A DNA stretch of 64,000 nt from Pseudomonadales bacterium (GTDB lineage: Bacteria; Pseudomonadota; Gammaproteobacteria; Pseudomonadales; UBA7434). The first letter of the stretch is position 1, and every line of letters begins with the position of its first letter. The stretch is taken from contig JAOIUY010000010.1 of NCBI GenBank assembly GCA_028223755.1, positions 21,005 through 85,004 on the forward strand, read 5' to 3'. Both the position numbers and the translations under genes were made by a program. The notes beneath the pieces are model-generated. The model was given only the letters and a program-made list of their open reading frames with translations. It was not told the origin of the DNA and did no database searches. Shown one piece after another: positions 27,853 to 36,079 of the stretch.

Positions 27853-27899
27853 AAAAATGCTAGCCGGCATAATGCTAAAAACAATTATGCCGGCATAGC
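27853..27899 (-). terminator. Terminator of the CorC/HlyC-like gene
   Basis: CCGGCATAAT (27864-27873) pairs with ATTATGCCGG (27884-27893) across a 10-base loop. Outer GCTA/TAGC extends the stem, and on the minus strand ATTTTT follows. Orientation fits the gene ending at 27906. Confidence 0.65.
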
Positions 27900-27905
27900 T
27901 TCAAA

Positions 27906-28985
27906 TTAATTGTTACTCGATTCCCCAAGATTAATACTTTTCACTTCTTGCTCTAAGCCCATTTTTTTGTGTCGTAATTTACTTAGACGTCGTGCTAATA
28001 CTTGCATATCTTCTACGGTGTCTGATTCATCCATAATTTCCAAACCTAGCAAGCTTTCGAGAATATCTTCGAGTGTAAGAATGCCTTGTGTATCACCATA
28101 CTCACTGACGACCAGCATAATCTGTACACCCTTGCTCACAAACGTCTCGAACGCCTGTAGTAGAGAAGAGGCATCTAATATCGCCTCAAGTTCGCGTCGG
28201 TAATCTTTGAGCGTGGCATCACCATAGCCGTCATTTTGCGCTATTAGTACATCATCGCGCAATATAAATCCGGTGATTTTATCGTGGTCGGTATAAACGG
28301 GAATACGCGAAAACATTTTACGGTTTTGCTTACCTAGTAAATGGTTAAGCGTACTGTCTTCGTGCATGGCGAACACGACAGAGCGGGGCGTCATTGCACT
28401 GCGTACTTGTGTTTCGCGCAGGCAAAATAAGTTTTTAAGAACCGCTGATTCGTGTTTATCTAATTGGCCTTCTTGTTCACCGAGTTTAGCCATAGCAGAA
28501 AATTCTTTACGACTAAAACCTTGCAGCGTGGGCTCGTGCGATAAACCTTGGGTTAATTTATTAGATAGCAATACAAAGGGGTATAACAATCGAATTAAAA
28601 AACGCAGGCTATAGGCGGTTATGGGTGCGAGCTTACGCCAGTAGTGCGCGCCTAAAGCTTTGGGAATGATTTCAGAAAATATCAAAATCACAAAAGTAAG
28701 AATGGCGGAGAAAACCCCTAAATAGATACTGCCAAATAGCGCGGCTGCTTGTGCGCCGGCTCCAGCAGCACCCATAGTATGGGCGATGGTGTTAAGCGTT
28801 AGAATAACTGCGAGGGGGCTGTTGATATCCTCTTTGAGTTCTCGCAACACAATGCCATAAGCTTTGCCTTCTTGTTCGGCATTGACAACAAATGATGTGG
28901 AGACACTTAATAGCACAGCCTCTGCAATTGAGCAGAGAAATGAGAAGCCAACGGCGATAACTATGAAAATCGTGAGTAATAGCAT
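27906..28985 (-). CDS. CNNM (DUF21)/CBS-domain membrane protein, CorC/HlyC family
   Basis: A 359-residue inner-membrane protein. The N-terminal CNNM/DUF21 domain (about 1-175) has three or four hydrophobic segments (IFIVIAVGFSFLCSIAEAVLLS, LGVFSAILTFVILIFSEIIPKALG). A tandem CBS pair follows (about 195-330: VRSAMTPRSVVFAMHEDS, ISRIPVYTDHDKITGFILRDD in pieces, EYGDTQGILTLEDILESLLGLEI). The family is linked to Mg2+/Co2+ export or resistance. It lacks the C-terminal CorC_HlyC domain, ending soon after the CBS pair. It is monocistronic, with its own terminator at 27853. Confidence 0.88.
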   Translation of the reverse strand: MLLLTIFIVIAVGFSFLCSIAEAVLLSVSTSFVVNAEQEGKAYGIVLRELKEDINSPLAVILTLNTIAHTMGAAGAGAQAAALFGSIYLGVFSAILTFVILIFSEIIPKALGAHYWRKLAPITAYSLRFLIRLLYPFVLLSNKLTQGLSHEPTLQGFSRKEFSAMAKLGEQEGQLDKHESAVLKNLFCLRETQVRSAMTPRSVVFAMHEDSTLNHLLGKQNRKMFSRIPVYTDHDKITGFILRDDVLIAQNDGYGDATLKDYRRELEAILDASSLLQAFETFVSKGVQIMLVVSEYGDTQGILTLEDILESLLGLEIMDESDTVEDMQVLARRLSKLRHKKMGLEQEVKSINLGESSNN

Positions 28986-29139
28986 GTTTTCTATTGTGCC
29001 GAATAAAAAGCAGAAATGACATTTAAATTAAGCGTTTTATGCTATTTATTAAATTTCGCAACTTATTTGAGGGCTAAGTGTCTTTGGTTGATGTATGAGT
29101 TCTTATGCTGTCAAGATTGCTGAAGGAGAGGGAAATAGC

Positions 29140-29697
29140 ATGGAAACGTTCAATGCAATATTAATTGCATTTGGTGGAAATGCTATGCTTCTTGCAGTTC
29201 TGGCATGGCTAGCTAGATCTATTTTTTCTGAATTTTTTAAAAGACGATTGATAGATCGAAAAATCATCTTCACTAAGCTTCAAGAGGAAAGAGTAGAGGC
29301 TGTGAAAGAGGTTTATATTGGTCTTACAGAATACCTGTCGCTTTGTCAGGAATTTATTTTTTCTGCTCCTCACGTTGACGAGAATAAGAGAGTTAATTTA
29401 CTAGCTACTCTTGGTCGCGCAAATATAGATTTCAAAAAAACCCTTCAAAGAAATAAATTATATCTAACCAATAATCTCTGTGATCAAATTCAGCAAGTAT
29501 TTAAAGAAACAGCAACTCTATCCAATTCCTATATTTTCGTTCTTGGTGCTTATAAAAGTGATCATGTTAGTGAAGATCAACACAAAGAAAAGTGGGTCAA
29601 TAGCTATCAAAGTCTTATGCATGAAATTCCATCTTTGCTTAAAGCAGTTGAGGAGGAATTTAAAATTTTACTCGGATCCGAGGAATATAACTTATAG
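29140..29697 (+). CDS. Single-pass membrane protein of unknown function (possibly acquired)
   Basis: A 185-residue product. The start is set at the ATG of METFNAILIAFGG (29140), because GGAGAGGG lies eight bases upstream. An in-frame ATG at 29095 lacks such a site. One hydrophobic segment (about 5-25) is followed by a long, mostly helical, charged cytoplasmic part (KLQEERVEAVKEVYIGLTEYL, LLKAVEEEFKILLGSEEYNL). Arginines here are often AGA/AGG (for example near 29215-29300), and the sequence is more AT-rich than the flanking genes, which prefer CGT/CGC. This suggests recent acquisition. No family is recognised. A weak hairpin with seven T residues (29711-29747) may end it. Confidence 0.7.
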   Translation: METFNAILIAFGGNAMLLAVLAWLARSIFSEFFKRRLIDRKIIFTKLQEERVEAVKEVYIGLTEYLSLCQEFIFSAPHVDENKRVNLLATLGRANIDFKKTLQRNKLYLTNNLCDQIQQVFKETATLSNSYIFVLGAYKSDHVSEDQHKEKWVNSYQSLMHEIPSLLKAVEEEFKILLGSEEYNL

Positions 29698-29772
29698 AAT
29701 AAAGTAGAGGTTACACTTTAGAGTTAGTGTGAAAACTGTTTTTTTCGCAGTATAAACTCTTTGTTTCAATCC

Positions 29773-31230
29773 CTAAGAAGAACAGCTCACGCTAATACGC
29801 TTACCCCAATCGGGTGGTGGTTTTGCATAGTCTTCTAGTGCAAGTTGTTCATCAAAAGGTTGCGTTAATACTTTTGCCAATTGCTCCAATTCTTTATAGT
29901 CGCCCACATCGGCTTTTTCTATCGCTTGCTGCGCTAAGTAATTGCGTAAAACAAATTTTGGATTAGTCGCTGCCATAGCTTGTTGGCGCTCATCATCTAC
30001 CCAAGTGTTTTCTTTTAAGCGCTGCTGATATTTATTTAGCCAGCTATCAAAGTCCTCTCGGTTAACAAAATTATCTCGTAACGAATGTTGATTATCTTTG
30101 AGGCTGACGGTGCCAAGCTGTCTAAATGTATTGGTAAAGTCTGCTGATGAACTTTGCATTAACTGGAGTAACTCAGCAACTAGCTGCTGATCATTTTCGT
30201 GACTGGTTTGTAAGCCAAGCTTGTTGCGCATCAGTCTTGCATAATGGCCAACAAGGCTGGAGCGATAACCTTCTAACGCTGCTTTGATTTGTGTTTCATC
30301 AATCAATGATGATAACGCTTGCGCTAAGGCGTTGAGATTCCAAAGTGCTACGCCAGGCTGCGCATTAAATGCATAGCGACCCGAGTGGTCGGAATGATTA
30401 CAGACAAACCCTTCGTTGTAATCATCTAAAAATCCAAATGGGCCGTAGTCAAATGTCTCACCAAGAATAGACATATTGTCAGTATTCATAACGCCATGTG
30501 CAAAGCCAACACACTGCCACTGGGCAATCATCAATGCGGTTTTTTCTACCACTTGCGAAAAGAACACGACGTAGCGTTGACTGCCGCTATATTCAGCTGC
30601 GTCTGGAAAATGCAGATCAATACAATAGTCGGCCAGTTGTTTAACGAGTTCGGGCTGTTCGGTGTAATGAAAATATTCAAAGCTACCAAAGCGAACATGA
30701 CTCTGTGCAACACGCACTAACATTGCGGCGGACTCTTCTTTTTCACGCCAAACTGTTTGCTCGCCAGTAGTAATACATAACGATCGCGATGATGCGATAC
30801 CCAACGCCGTCATTGCTTCGCCGCATAGGTATTCTCTGATACTGGATCGTAAAACAGCGCGACCATCACCCATACGTGAATAGGGAGTGGGTCCAGCGCC
30901 TTTAAGGTGTAGATCGAATTTACCTTGTGCTGTATCTAATTCAGCGAGTAATAATCCGCGGCCATCACCTAACTGATTAACATAGTGACCAAATTGATGG
31001 CCAGCATAGACCATCGCTAACGGCTCGCTATTAGGTAGAGGCGTACCGCCACTGAATGCCGATAAAAAAGGTTCGCCATGATTGCTCATTAAATCCATAC
31101 CCAAATCATTGGCGAGCGCTTGGTTGCGGATAACCCAATGTGACTTACCTATCGGGCTGGCTGCTGTCGCGGTATAAAAGCGCGAATCAAGACGCGCAAA
31201 GCGATTGTTAAATTGGGGGGCTGGGTTCAT
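29773..31230 (-). CDS. selO: Protein adenylyltransferase SelO (YdiU/UPF0061)
   Basis: A 485-residue pseudokinase-fold enzyme that transfers AMP to protein hydroxyl groups in redox defence. Family motifs are YAGHQFGHYVNQLGDGRG, DLHLKGAGPTPYSRMGDGRAVLRS in parts, REYLCGEAMTALGI and GFAHGVMNTDNMSILGETFDYGPFGFLD. The protein ends in VSCSS, the cysteine counterpart of the Sec-Ser-Ser tail of selenoprotein O. The ATG at 31230 is preferred because the product then matches E. coli SelO (478). A TTG at 31302 would add 24 residues with no clear ribosome binding site. Confidence 0.93.
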   Translation of the reverse strand: MNPAPQFNNRFARLDSRFYTATAASPIGKSHWVIRNQALANDLGMDLMSNHGEPFLSAFSGGTPLPNSEPLAMVYAGHQFGHYVNQLGDGRGLLLAELDTAQGKFDLHLKGAGPTPYSRMGDGRAVLRSSIREYLCGEAMTALGIASSRSLCITTGEQTVWREKEESAAMLVRVAQSHVRFGSFEYFHYTEQPELVKQLADYCIDLHFPDAAEYSGSQRYVVFFSQVVEKTALMIAQWQCVGFAHGVMNTDNMSILGETFDYGPFGFLDDYNEGFVCNHSDHSGRYAFNAQPGVALWNLNALAQALSSLIDETQIKAALEGYRSSLVGHYARLMRNKLGLQTSHENDQQLVAELLQLMQSSSADFTNTFRQLGTVSLKDNQHSLRDNFVNREDFDSWLNKYQQRLKENTWVDDERQQAMAATNPKFVLRNYLAQQAIEKADVGDYKELEQLAKVLTQPFDEQLALEDYAKPPPDWGKRISVSCSS

Positions 31231-31354
31231 ACGGCGCTCGATTCCATCGGTCGAAAACTCATTAGATTGCTTTGAATCCGCTTTAAATCGATTTTGATTC
31301 AAAGCATCGAGTTTTTTATTTTGAGCGCTAGTATATCCCTAAACTAGCAAGGAC

Positions 31355-31894
31355 TTAACCGGCTAAGCGAAATTTAATAGGCATAATCACTTCAAACGAT
31401 TCGCCATCTAATTGCTTGGGAGCAGGAGGGTAGGGAGTGGCATTTTTTACTGCACGTGCGGCAGCTTTATTCAGTGAGCTAAAGTCAGCACGTTTATCGA
31501 AGTCAACGCTTTGTATTTCCCCATCGCGAGCAATAACCAGCGTTAAAATGACATCACCTTGTTGGTTACGATCAATCGCTGATTCAGGATAGATAACGTG
31601 TTGATAGGTTTTCTTTAATAAGTTTGAACGGTAGATACGAAACAATCCGGCTTGCTGTGCAGACGATAATTGTTCGCTAGCTATTGATGTGTTTTTTGGC
31701 TTAGGGGTTGTTTCTAATAATTGGTTGTCGAGCTGAATCGTAATTTCGTTATCATCAGTCGATTTTAAGACCGACTGTCTGGTACTCGTTAAATCATCAG
31801 CGAACGCGTTAGCGAGCAATAGGTGACTGGCTATGCTTGCGACGATGATCCATTGACGCAGCTTGGATAGTATTTTTAGTTGTTTATATTGCAT
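31355..31894 (-). CDS. TonB C-terminal domain protein
   Basis: A 179-residue protein with an N-terminal hydrophobic segment (about 13-32), either a signal anchor or a cleaved signal ending LANAFA. A linker of about 60 residues without the usual Pro-rich stretch follows. A TonB/TolA-type C-terminal domain comes last (about 95-178: HVIYPESAIDRNQQGDVILTLVIARDGEIQSVDF, then AARAVKNATPYPPAP). Such domains contact TonB-dependent receptors or act as periplasmic adaptors. No exbB/exbD lies nearby, so classical TonB function is not claimed. Confidence 0.8.
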   Translation of the reverse strand: MQYKQLKILSKLRQWIIVASIASHLLLANAFADDLTSTRQSVLKSTDDNEITIQLDNQLLETTPKPKNTSIASEQLSSAQQAGLFRIYRSNLLKKTYQHVIYPESAIDRNQQGDVILTLVIARDGEIQSVDFDKRADFSSLNKAAARAVKNATPYPPAPKQLDGESFEVIMPIKFRLAG

Positions 31895-32100
31895 ATCATA
31901 TAACCCAAAATCCTTAAAATAATGAATAACTTAACTCGTTGTTTTATTATTTTAGGCCGGCGGAGATGCATGGTTGTTAAGATAAAATGCTGGCTGCTGG
32001 TAATTGAGTATAGATAAGCTTAAAAAAATCACATGAACTATTTAAAAAAAACGCCAAAATTAAGCTCTAATGTCGTCATTTCGCGATTTTTTTTCTGAAA

Positions 32101-32707
32101 TTAAAGTCTTCCGCTGCGCCAATGTTGTTCCCAGATGACGAGGACTTTTTCAGAGTAACGAGTTTGGCCGACACTGCCGTTATAGCGTGCTAGTGCTAAC
32201 GCTAAATCCCCGTTCTCTTTTTGCAGATAAAATTGCAGAATTTTGCAGCCGTAACGAATGTTGGTAGCGATATCCGTGAGGTTATCATCAGAGCGACCGA
32301 TTTCATCTTTCCAGAACGGCATAATTTGCATAAGACCCTGAGCGCCGGCCGATGAAATAGCAAAGCGATTAAAGCTGCTCTCTGCAGCAATAACCGCTAA
32401 TACAATATCAGGGGGCAAGGCCACTGTTCAGTGCCTCTTGATAAACGGTGGTGAGTATAGAGTAGGATTCTTTATCGCTGATTTGATAGGCGGCCATGCG
32501 GGCGCGCATATTGAGAAGCCAAACTTCAGCATCAAACTTATCTTTTAATGCTGTATCTTTGCCGACATTTTGTTGCAGAAACTTTTTTAACTCTGAATCA
32601 TCGAGCTGAAGAGAGCGACCCTATTTAGCAGCCCATAACGACGAGCTGCTAAAGATTATTAGGCAAAGTAGGGTCAGTAGATGTTTAGCGATACGTAGCC
32701 ATAGCAT
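32101..32707 (-). pseudogene. Broken lytic transglycosylase (SLT domain) gene
   Basis: The original gene can be read from an ATG at 32707: a hydrophobic signal-like start (LLTLLCLIIFSSSSLWAAK), then an in-frame TAG (32621-32623). Reading resumes at GRSLQLDDSELKKFL and runs to NSGLAP, where a run of five C residues (GGGGG on the plus strand, 32411-32415) shifts the frame. Removing one C joins it to DIVLAVIAAESSFNRFAIS, then SAGAQGLMQIMPFW, RYGCKILQFYL and ALARYNGSVG, a complete SLT domain with catalytic Glu in AAESSFN. Related genes commonly lie next to proS in pseudomonads. Two independent lesions argue for real decay, although one base-call error in the C run is possible. Confidence 0.8.
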
Positions 32708-32797
32708 AGAGAGAGTCTCTCTTTATTGTTCTGTCGTCGAGGCTTGAAATAGTTTTATCATTTTATATCGACATCAGATAAACGCTTTCAGTTCTGA

Positions 32798-34513
32798 CTA
32801 GCCAATTAAATGGAGTATTTTCTCAAGTACTGTGTCGACGGGCATATCCTTATTGTCTGATGCCGAGCGTGCGCGGTATTCAAGCACATTACGATCTAAA
32901 CCTTTATCGCCAATGACTAGACGATGCGGGATACCGATTAATTCCATATCGGCAAATTTAACCCCAGGGCGCTCGTTTCTATCATCGAGTAAAACTTCGA
33001 TATTGTGATCGAGTAATCGCTGATAAAGCGATTCGGTCAGTGTTTTAACACGCTCTGACTTTTGCATATTAATTGGCACTAAGACAATTTGAAACGGTGC
33101 AATGGAGGCTGGCCAAACAATACCGCCGTCATCGTGATTCTGTTCGATGGTCGCCGCCATAACGCGCGACACGCCAATACCATAACAACCCATATAGACG
33201 ACTTCGCTTTTTCCCGACTCATTAAGAACGGTTGCGTTAAGCGCTTCACTGTATTTTTTACCGAGCTGAAAAATATGCCCAACTTCGATGCCGCGTTTAA
33301 TTAATAATTCACCATTACCATCGGGACTTGCATCACCCGCAACGACGCAACGAATATCGCTAACAGCCGAAGCGCTTGCATCGCGTTCCCAATTGGCACC
33401 GGTAAGATGTTGGCCGTCATGATTAGCGCCGCAGACAAAGTTACTCACCGCAGCGGCGGCATGGTCAACAATAATAGGCATATCCAATTTTACGGGGCCG
33501 ATTGAGCCTGGTGCGCAGCCAGCAGCAGCGAGAATATCGGCTTCGCTGGCCATGGTTAAAGGCGAAGCGACATGCTCTAATTTTTCGGCCTTAAGCTCAT
33601 TCAGTTGGTGGTCGCCGCGTAATACTAATGCGACTAATGATGATGGACAGTCTTCGTCAGCATTAACGAGCAGTGTTTTAACACTTTGCTCAGCGGGGAT
33701 ATTAAGTTGTTCGCAGACTTCACTAATGGTTTTTGCATCAGGCGTGTCCACAGTCGTCAGTGTCTGTTGCTCAACGGCGGTAACATTCGTTGGTGCAATA
33801 GCTTCAGCCAATTCGACATTGGCGGCATAGTCGCTGCTGTTACTAAAGGCGATATCATCTTCGCCTGACTGCGCTAGTACATGAAATTCATGGCTGGCAT
33901 TTCCGCCAATTGAGCCGGTATCGGCTAAGACAGCGCGAAAATCTAAACCGATACGGTTAAATATCGCTGAATAAGCATTGTGCATGGTGTTATAAGTGTC
34001 GCTTAAGCTGGCTTGGCTAACATGAAAGGAGTAAGCATCTTTCATAGTAAATTCGCGGGCGCGCATAATGCCGAAACGAGGGCGGATCTCATCGCGAAAT
34101 TTCGTTTGAATTTGGTAGAGGTTAATCGGTAACTGTTTATAGCTTTGCAATTCGTTACGCATTAAATCGGTAATCACTTCTTCATGCGTTGGCCCTAAAC
34201 AAAAGCCACGCTGATGGCGGTCTTTAATACGCAGTAATTCAGCACCGTATTGATCCCAGCGGCCTGACTCTTCCCATAATTCGGCAGGTTGAACCACAGG
34301 CATTAATATTTCTTGTGCACCAGCGCTATTCATCTCATCGCGCACAATCGCTTCAATTTTGCGGAGTACACGCAGGCCCATAGGAAGCCAAGTATATAAA
34401 CCAGACGCTAATTTACGAATCATGCCAGCACGTAGCATTAGCTGGTGGCTTATCACCTCGGCATCGGCCGGTGTTTCTTTTAATGTGGCTATTAGGAATT
34501 GGCTGGCACGCAT
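32798..34513 (-). CDS. proS: Prolyl-tRNA synthetase
   Basis: A 571-residue class II aminoacyl-tRNA synthetase of the bacterial type, charging tRNA-Pro. Motif 1 region is [21 protein letters not shown]. Motif 2 is [25 protein letters not shown]. An editing (INS) domain of about 170 residues is present between motifs 2 and 3, with the [17 protein letters not shown] region. Motif 3 is [13 protein letters not shown]. The C-terminal anticodon-binding domain has [28 protein letters not shown]. The length matches E. coli ProRS (572). It is followed on the same strand by the broken transglycosylase gene. Confidence 0.97.
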   Translation of the reverse strand: MRASQFLIATLKETPADAEVISHQLMLRAGMIRKLASGLYTWLPMGLRVLRKIEAIVRDEMNSAGAQEILMPVVQPAELWEESGRWDQYGAELLRIKDRHQRGFCLGPTHEEVITDLMRNELQSYKQLPINLYQIQTKFRDEIRPRFGIMRAREFTMKDAYSFHVSQASLSDTYNTMHNAYSAIFNRIGLDFRAVLADTGSIGGNASHEFHVLAQSGEDDIAFSNSSDYAANVELAEAIAPTNVTAVEQQTLTTVDTPDAKTISEVCEQLNIPAEQSVKTLLVNADEDCPSSLVALVLRGDHQLNELKAEKLEHVASPLTMASEADILAAAGCAPGSIGPVKLDMPIIVDHAAAAVSNFVCGANHDGQHLTGANWERDASASAVSDIRCVVAGDASPDGNGELLIKRGIEVGHIFQLGKKYSEALNATVLNESGKSEVVYMGCYGIGVSRVMAATIEQNHDDGGIVWPASIAPFQIVLVPINMQKSERVKTLTESLYQRLLDHNIEVLLDDRNERPGVKFADMELIGIPHRLVIGDKGLDRNVLEYRARSASDNKDMPVDTVLEKILHLIG

Positions 34514-34541
34514 AATATGATTGTCTATTTATCTGGTTGTT

Positions 34542-34580
34542 TAAAATAAAAACCGGGGCTGGAAAATCCATGCCCCGGTT
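34542..34580 (-). terminator. Rho-independent terminator of the HU-like gene
   Basis: AACCGGGGC (34551-34559) pairs perfectly with GCCCCGGTT (34572-34580) over a 12-base loop. On the minus strand it is followed by TTTTATTTTA. It lies about 65 bp after the HU-like stop and ends just before proS. Confidence 0.88.
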
Positions 34581-34645
34581 ACCGACGTGTTCATTAAAAT
34601 AAGTGAATACGTCTATCTTTCATTATTAAATGACGCTTGAGTAAA

Positions 34646-35107
34646 TTACTCGGCCATTTCTTTCAGTTTCTTCAACGGACGTACTTTAACCGCAATGCTG
34701 GCTGGCTTAGCTTTAAAGATAGTTTCTTCGCCAGTGAATGGGTTAATACCTTTACGCGCTTTACGTGCAGGCTTCTTAACTGTAGTGACTTTTAGCATGC
34801 CAGGTAAAACGAATTCACCACAAGCACGTTTCTTGATATGACGCTCAATTAATGAAGAAAGCTCATCAACTACCGCACCTACTTGCTTGCGGCTAAGATC
34901 AGTTGATTCTGCAATTTCAGTCAAAATTTGAGTTTTGCTGTAACGAGCGCTAATTGCTTTGCCAGATGCTGGTTTTGCAGCAACTTTCTTAGCAGCAGCC
35001 TTTTTCTTAGCAGGTGCTTTTTTCTTAGCAGTTGCTTTTTTTGCAACTTTTTTAGTCGCTTTTTTAGCAGGTGCTTTTTTCTTAGCAGCAGTTTTTTTAG
35101 CAGCCAT
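34646..35107 (-). CDS. HU-family nucleoid protein with Lys/Ala/Pro-rich N-terminal tail
   Basis: A 153-residue DNA-binding protein. Residues 1-50 are a histone-H1-like tail of AKK/APAKK repeats. Residues 55-150 form an HU/IHF fold: YSKTQILTEIAESTDLSRKQVGAVVDELSSLI, then the flexible arm region with GINPFTGEETIFKAKPAS and VKVRPLKKLKE. It resembles HU-like proteins of betaproteobacteria and other lineages with H1-like tails, and recalls AlgP/HctB in its basic repeats. GAGGATAACCC before the ATG gives a good ribosome binding site. It is followed by a strong terminator, so it is monocistronic and probably well expressed. Confidence 0.88.
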   Translation of the reverse strand: MAAKKTAAKKKAPAKKATKKVAKKATAKKKAPAKKKAAAKKVAAKPASGKAISARYSKTQILTEIAESTDLSRKQVGAVVDELSSLIERHIKKRACGEFVLPGMLKVTTVKKPARKARKGINPFTGEETIFKAKPASIAVKVRPLKKLKEMAE

Positions 35108-35312
35108 GGGTTATCCTCAGTTAGTCAGTTAAAGCTATTTTTGGGTCCAGCTTGCGCTGGGTTAATTGCGTCTTGCTTTGATGCGGTGTTTTAAGTCAAT
35201 GAGCAAAAAAAGCTGTAAAACAAGGCTTATTTTGCTGTTGTTCAAAACGCTGTTTCAAAGTTTAAAAACGACGAATGTATGTATATCGAAAACGAGATGC
35301 GCTGGCAATCAA

Positions 35313-35338
35313 AAAAAGCCTTATTTTTAGGGCTTTTT
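35313..35338. terminator. Orphan terminator-like hairpin between divergent genes
   Basis: AAAAAGCC (35313-35320) and GGCTTTTT (35331-35338) enclose a 10-base loop. A and T runs on either side allow termination in both directions. The nearest genes (HU-like, minus, from 35107; fmdB, plus, from 35730) point away from it, so it ends neither. No ORF is supported in the rest of 35108-35729. Confidence 0.7.
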
Positions 35339-35603
35339 TGGCATTTCTTAAATTATTTTTGTCGCAGTTTTTTTGCTAATGATGATTTTTTTAGTCAATT
35401 CGCCCCATGGTTATATTCGTTAGATTGCCGCGAGTGAATATATGAGTGAGTCAATATCAGGATTGTTAATAGATTTAGCTAGGATTGGTTTTACCGCTTA
35501 AAATGGGCGGCTTGAATTGCCAATAAATAGTACTGAGAGTGGGCGCTAACCGCTAAAGGTACTGAAATGGGCTTTTTATGTGTTCTATAGGCTTATTCTG
35601 TGT

Positions 35604-35632
35604 TTAAACGAAGGCAAAACTTAGAGTATAAT
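35604..35632 (+). promoter_or_regulatory. Putative promoter of the fmdB-aspS operon
   Basis: A perfect -10 TATAAT (35627-35632) has a weak -35 TTAAAC (35604-35609) 17 bp upstream. The -10 is followed by the GC-rich discriminator GCCGCCCG, typical of growth-rate-controlled translation genes. It lies about 100 bp before fmdB. Confidence 0.5.
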
Positions 35633-35729
35633 GCCGCCCGCTCGAGGCCGAGCTGGTAATGACGATAATGATAATTGCGGCTTGAGTGACTGAATTTTGC
35701 GAGCGAGTTAAGCGGAGAAAGAAACGGTT

Positions 35730-35969
35730 ATGCCGATTTACGAATACCAATGTGAGGCTTGTGGTCACAAAATGGAAGCCTTGCAAAAAATGGCCGATGC
35801 GCCGTTAACGCAATGTCCTTCTTGTGAGCAGCCGGCATTGAAAAAATTGATTTCTGCGGCGGCCTTTAAATTGAAGGGCAGCGGTTGGTATGAGACCGAT
35901 TTTAAGAATAGCAACAAAAAACCAGCTTCTGGTGGCGATAAATCTAATTCAGATAAAGCCGCCAGCTAG
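35730..35969 (+). CDS. FmdB-family zinc-ribbon regulatory protein
   Basis: A 79-residue protein starting MPIYEYQCEACGHKME with a second pair CPSCEQPALKKLI, forming a four-cysteine zinc ribbon (about residues 8-36). The hydrophobic GSGWYETDFK segment that typifies the FmdB/CxxC_CxxC_SSSS family follows, with a Ser/Lys-rich tail. The function is not established; the family was named after a regulator of formamidase genes. GGAGAAAG precedes the ATG. It lies upstream of aspS, an arrangement seen in many gammaproteobacteria. Confidence 0.9.
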   Translation: MPIYEYQCEACGHKMEALQKMADAPLTQCPSCEQPALKKLISAAAFKLKGSGWYETDFKNSNKKPASGGDKSNSDKAAS

Positions 35970-36002
35970 ACTAGTGCCTAAGTTGGTGCTTAAGTGAGTA
36001 GG

Positions 36003-36048
36003 TTCAGTTAGTAAGTTCAGCTAGAAATTACAGCTAGAAAGTACAGCC
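36003..36048. repeat. 13-bp tandem repeat in the fmdB-aspS spacer
   Basis: Units TTCAGTTAGTAAG, TTCAGCTAGAAAT, TACAGCTAGAAAG and a partial TACAGCC start at 36003, 36016, 36029 and 36042, ending 31 bp before the aspS start. Confidence 0.8.
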
Positions 36049-36079
36049 ATTATATTTAAACAATGATAACGAGGTTTTC

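Noticed and set aside
29711..29747. TTACACT/AGTGTGA stem with a later T7 run after the orphan gene
   Set aside because: The T tract begins six bases after the stem and the pairing is weak; mentioned only within the gene entry.
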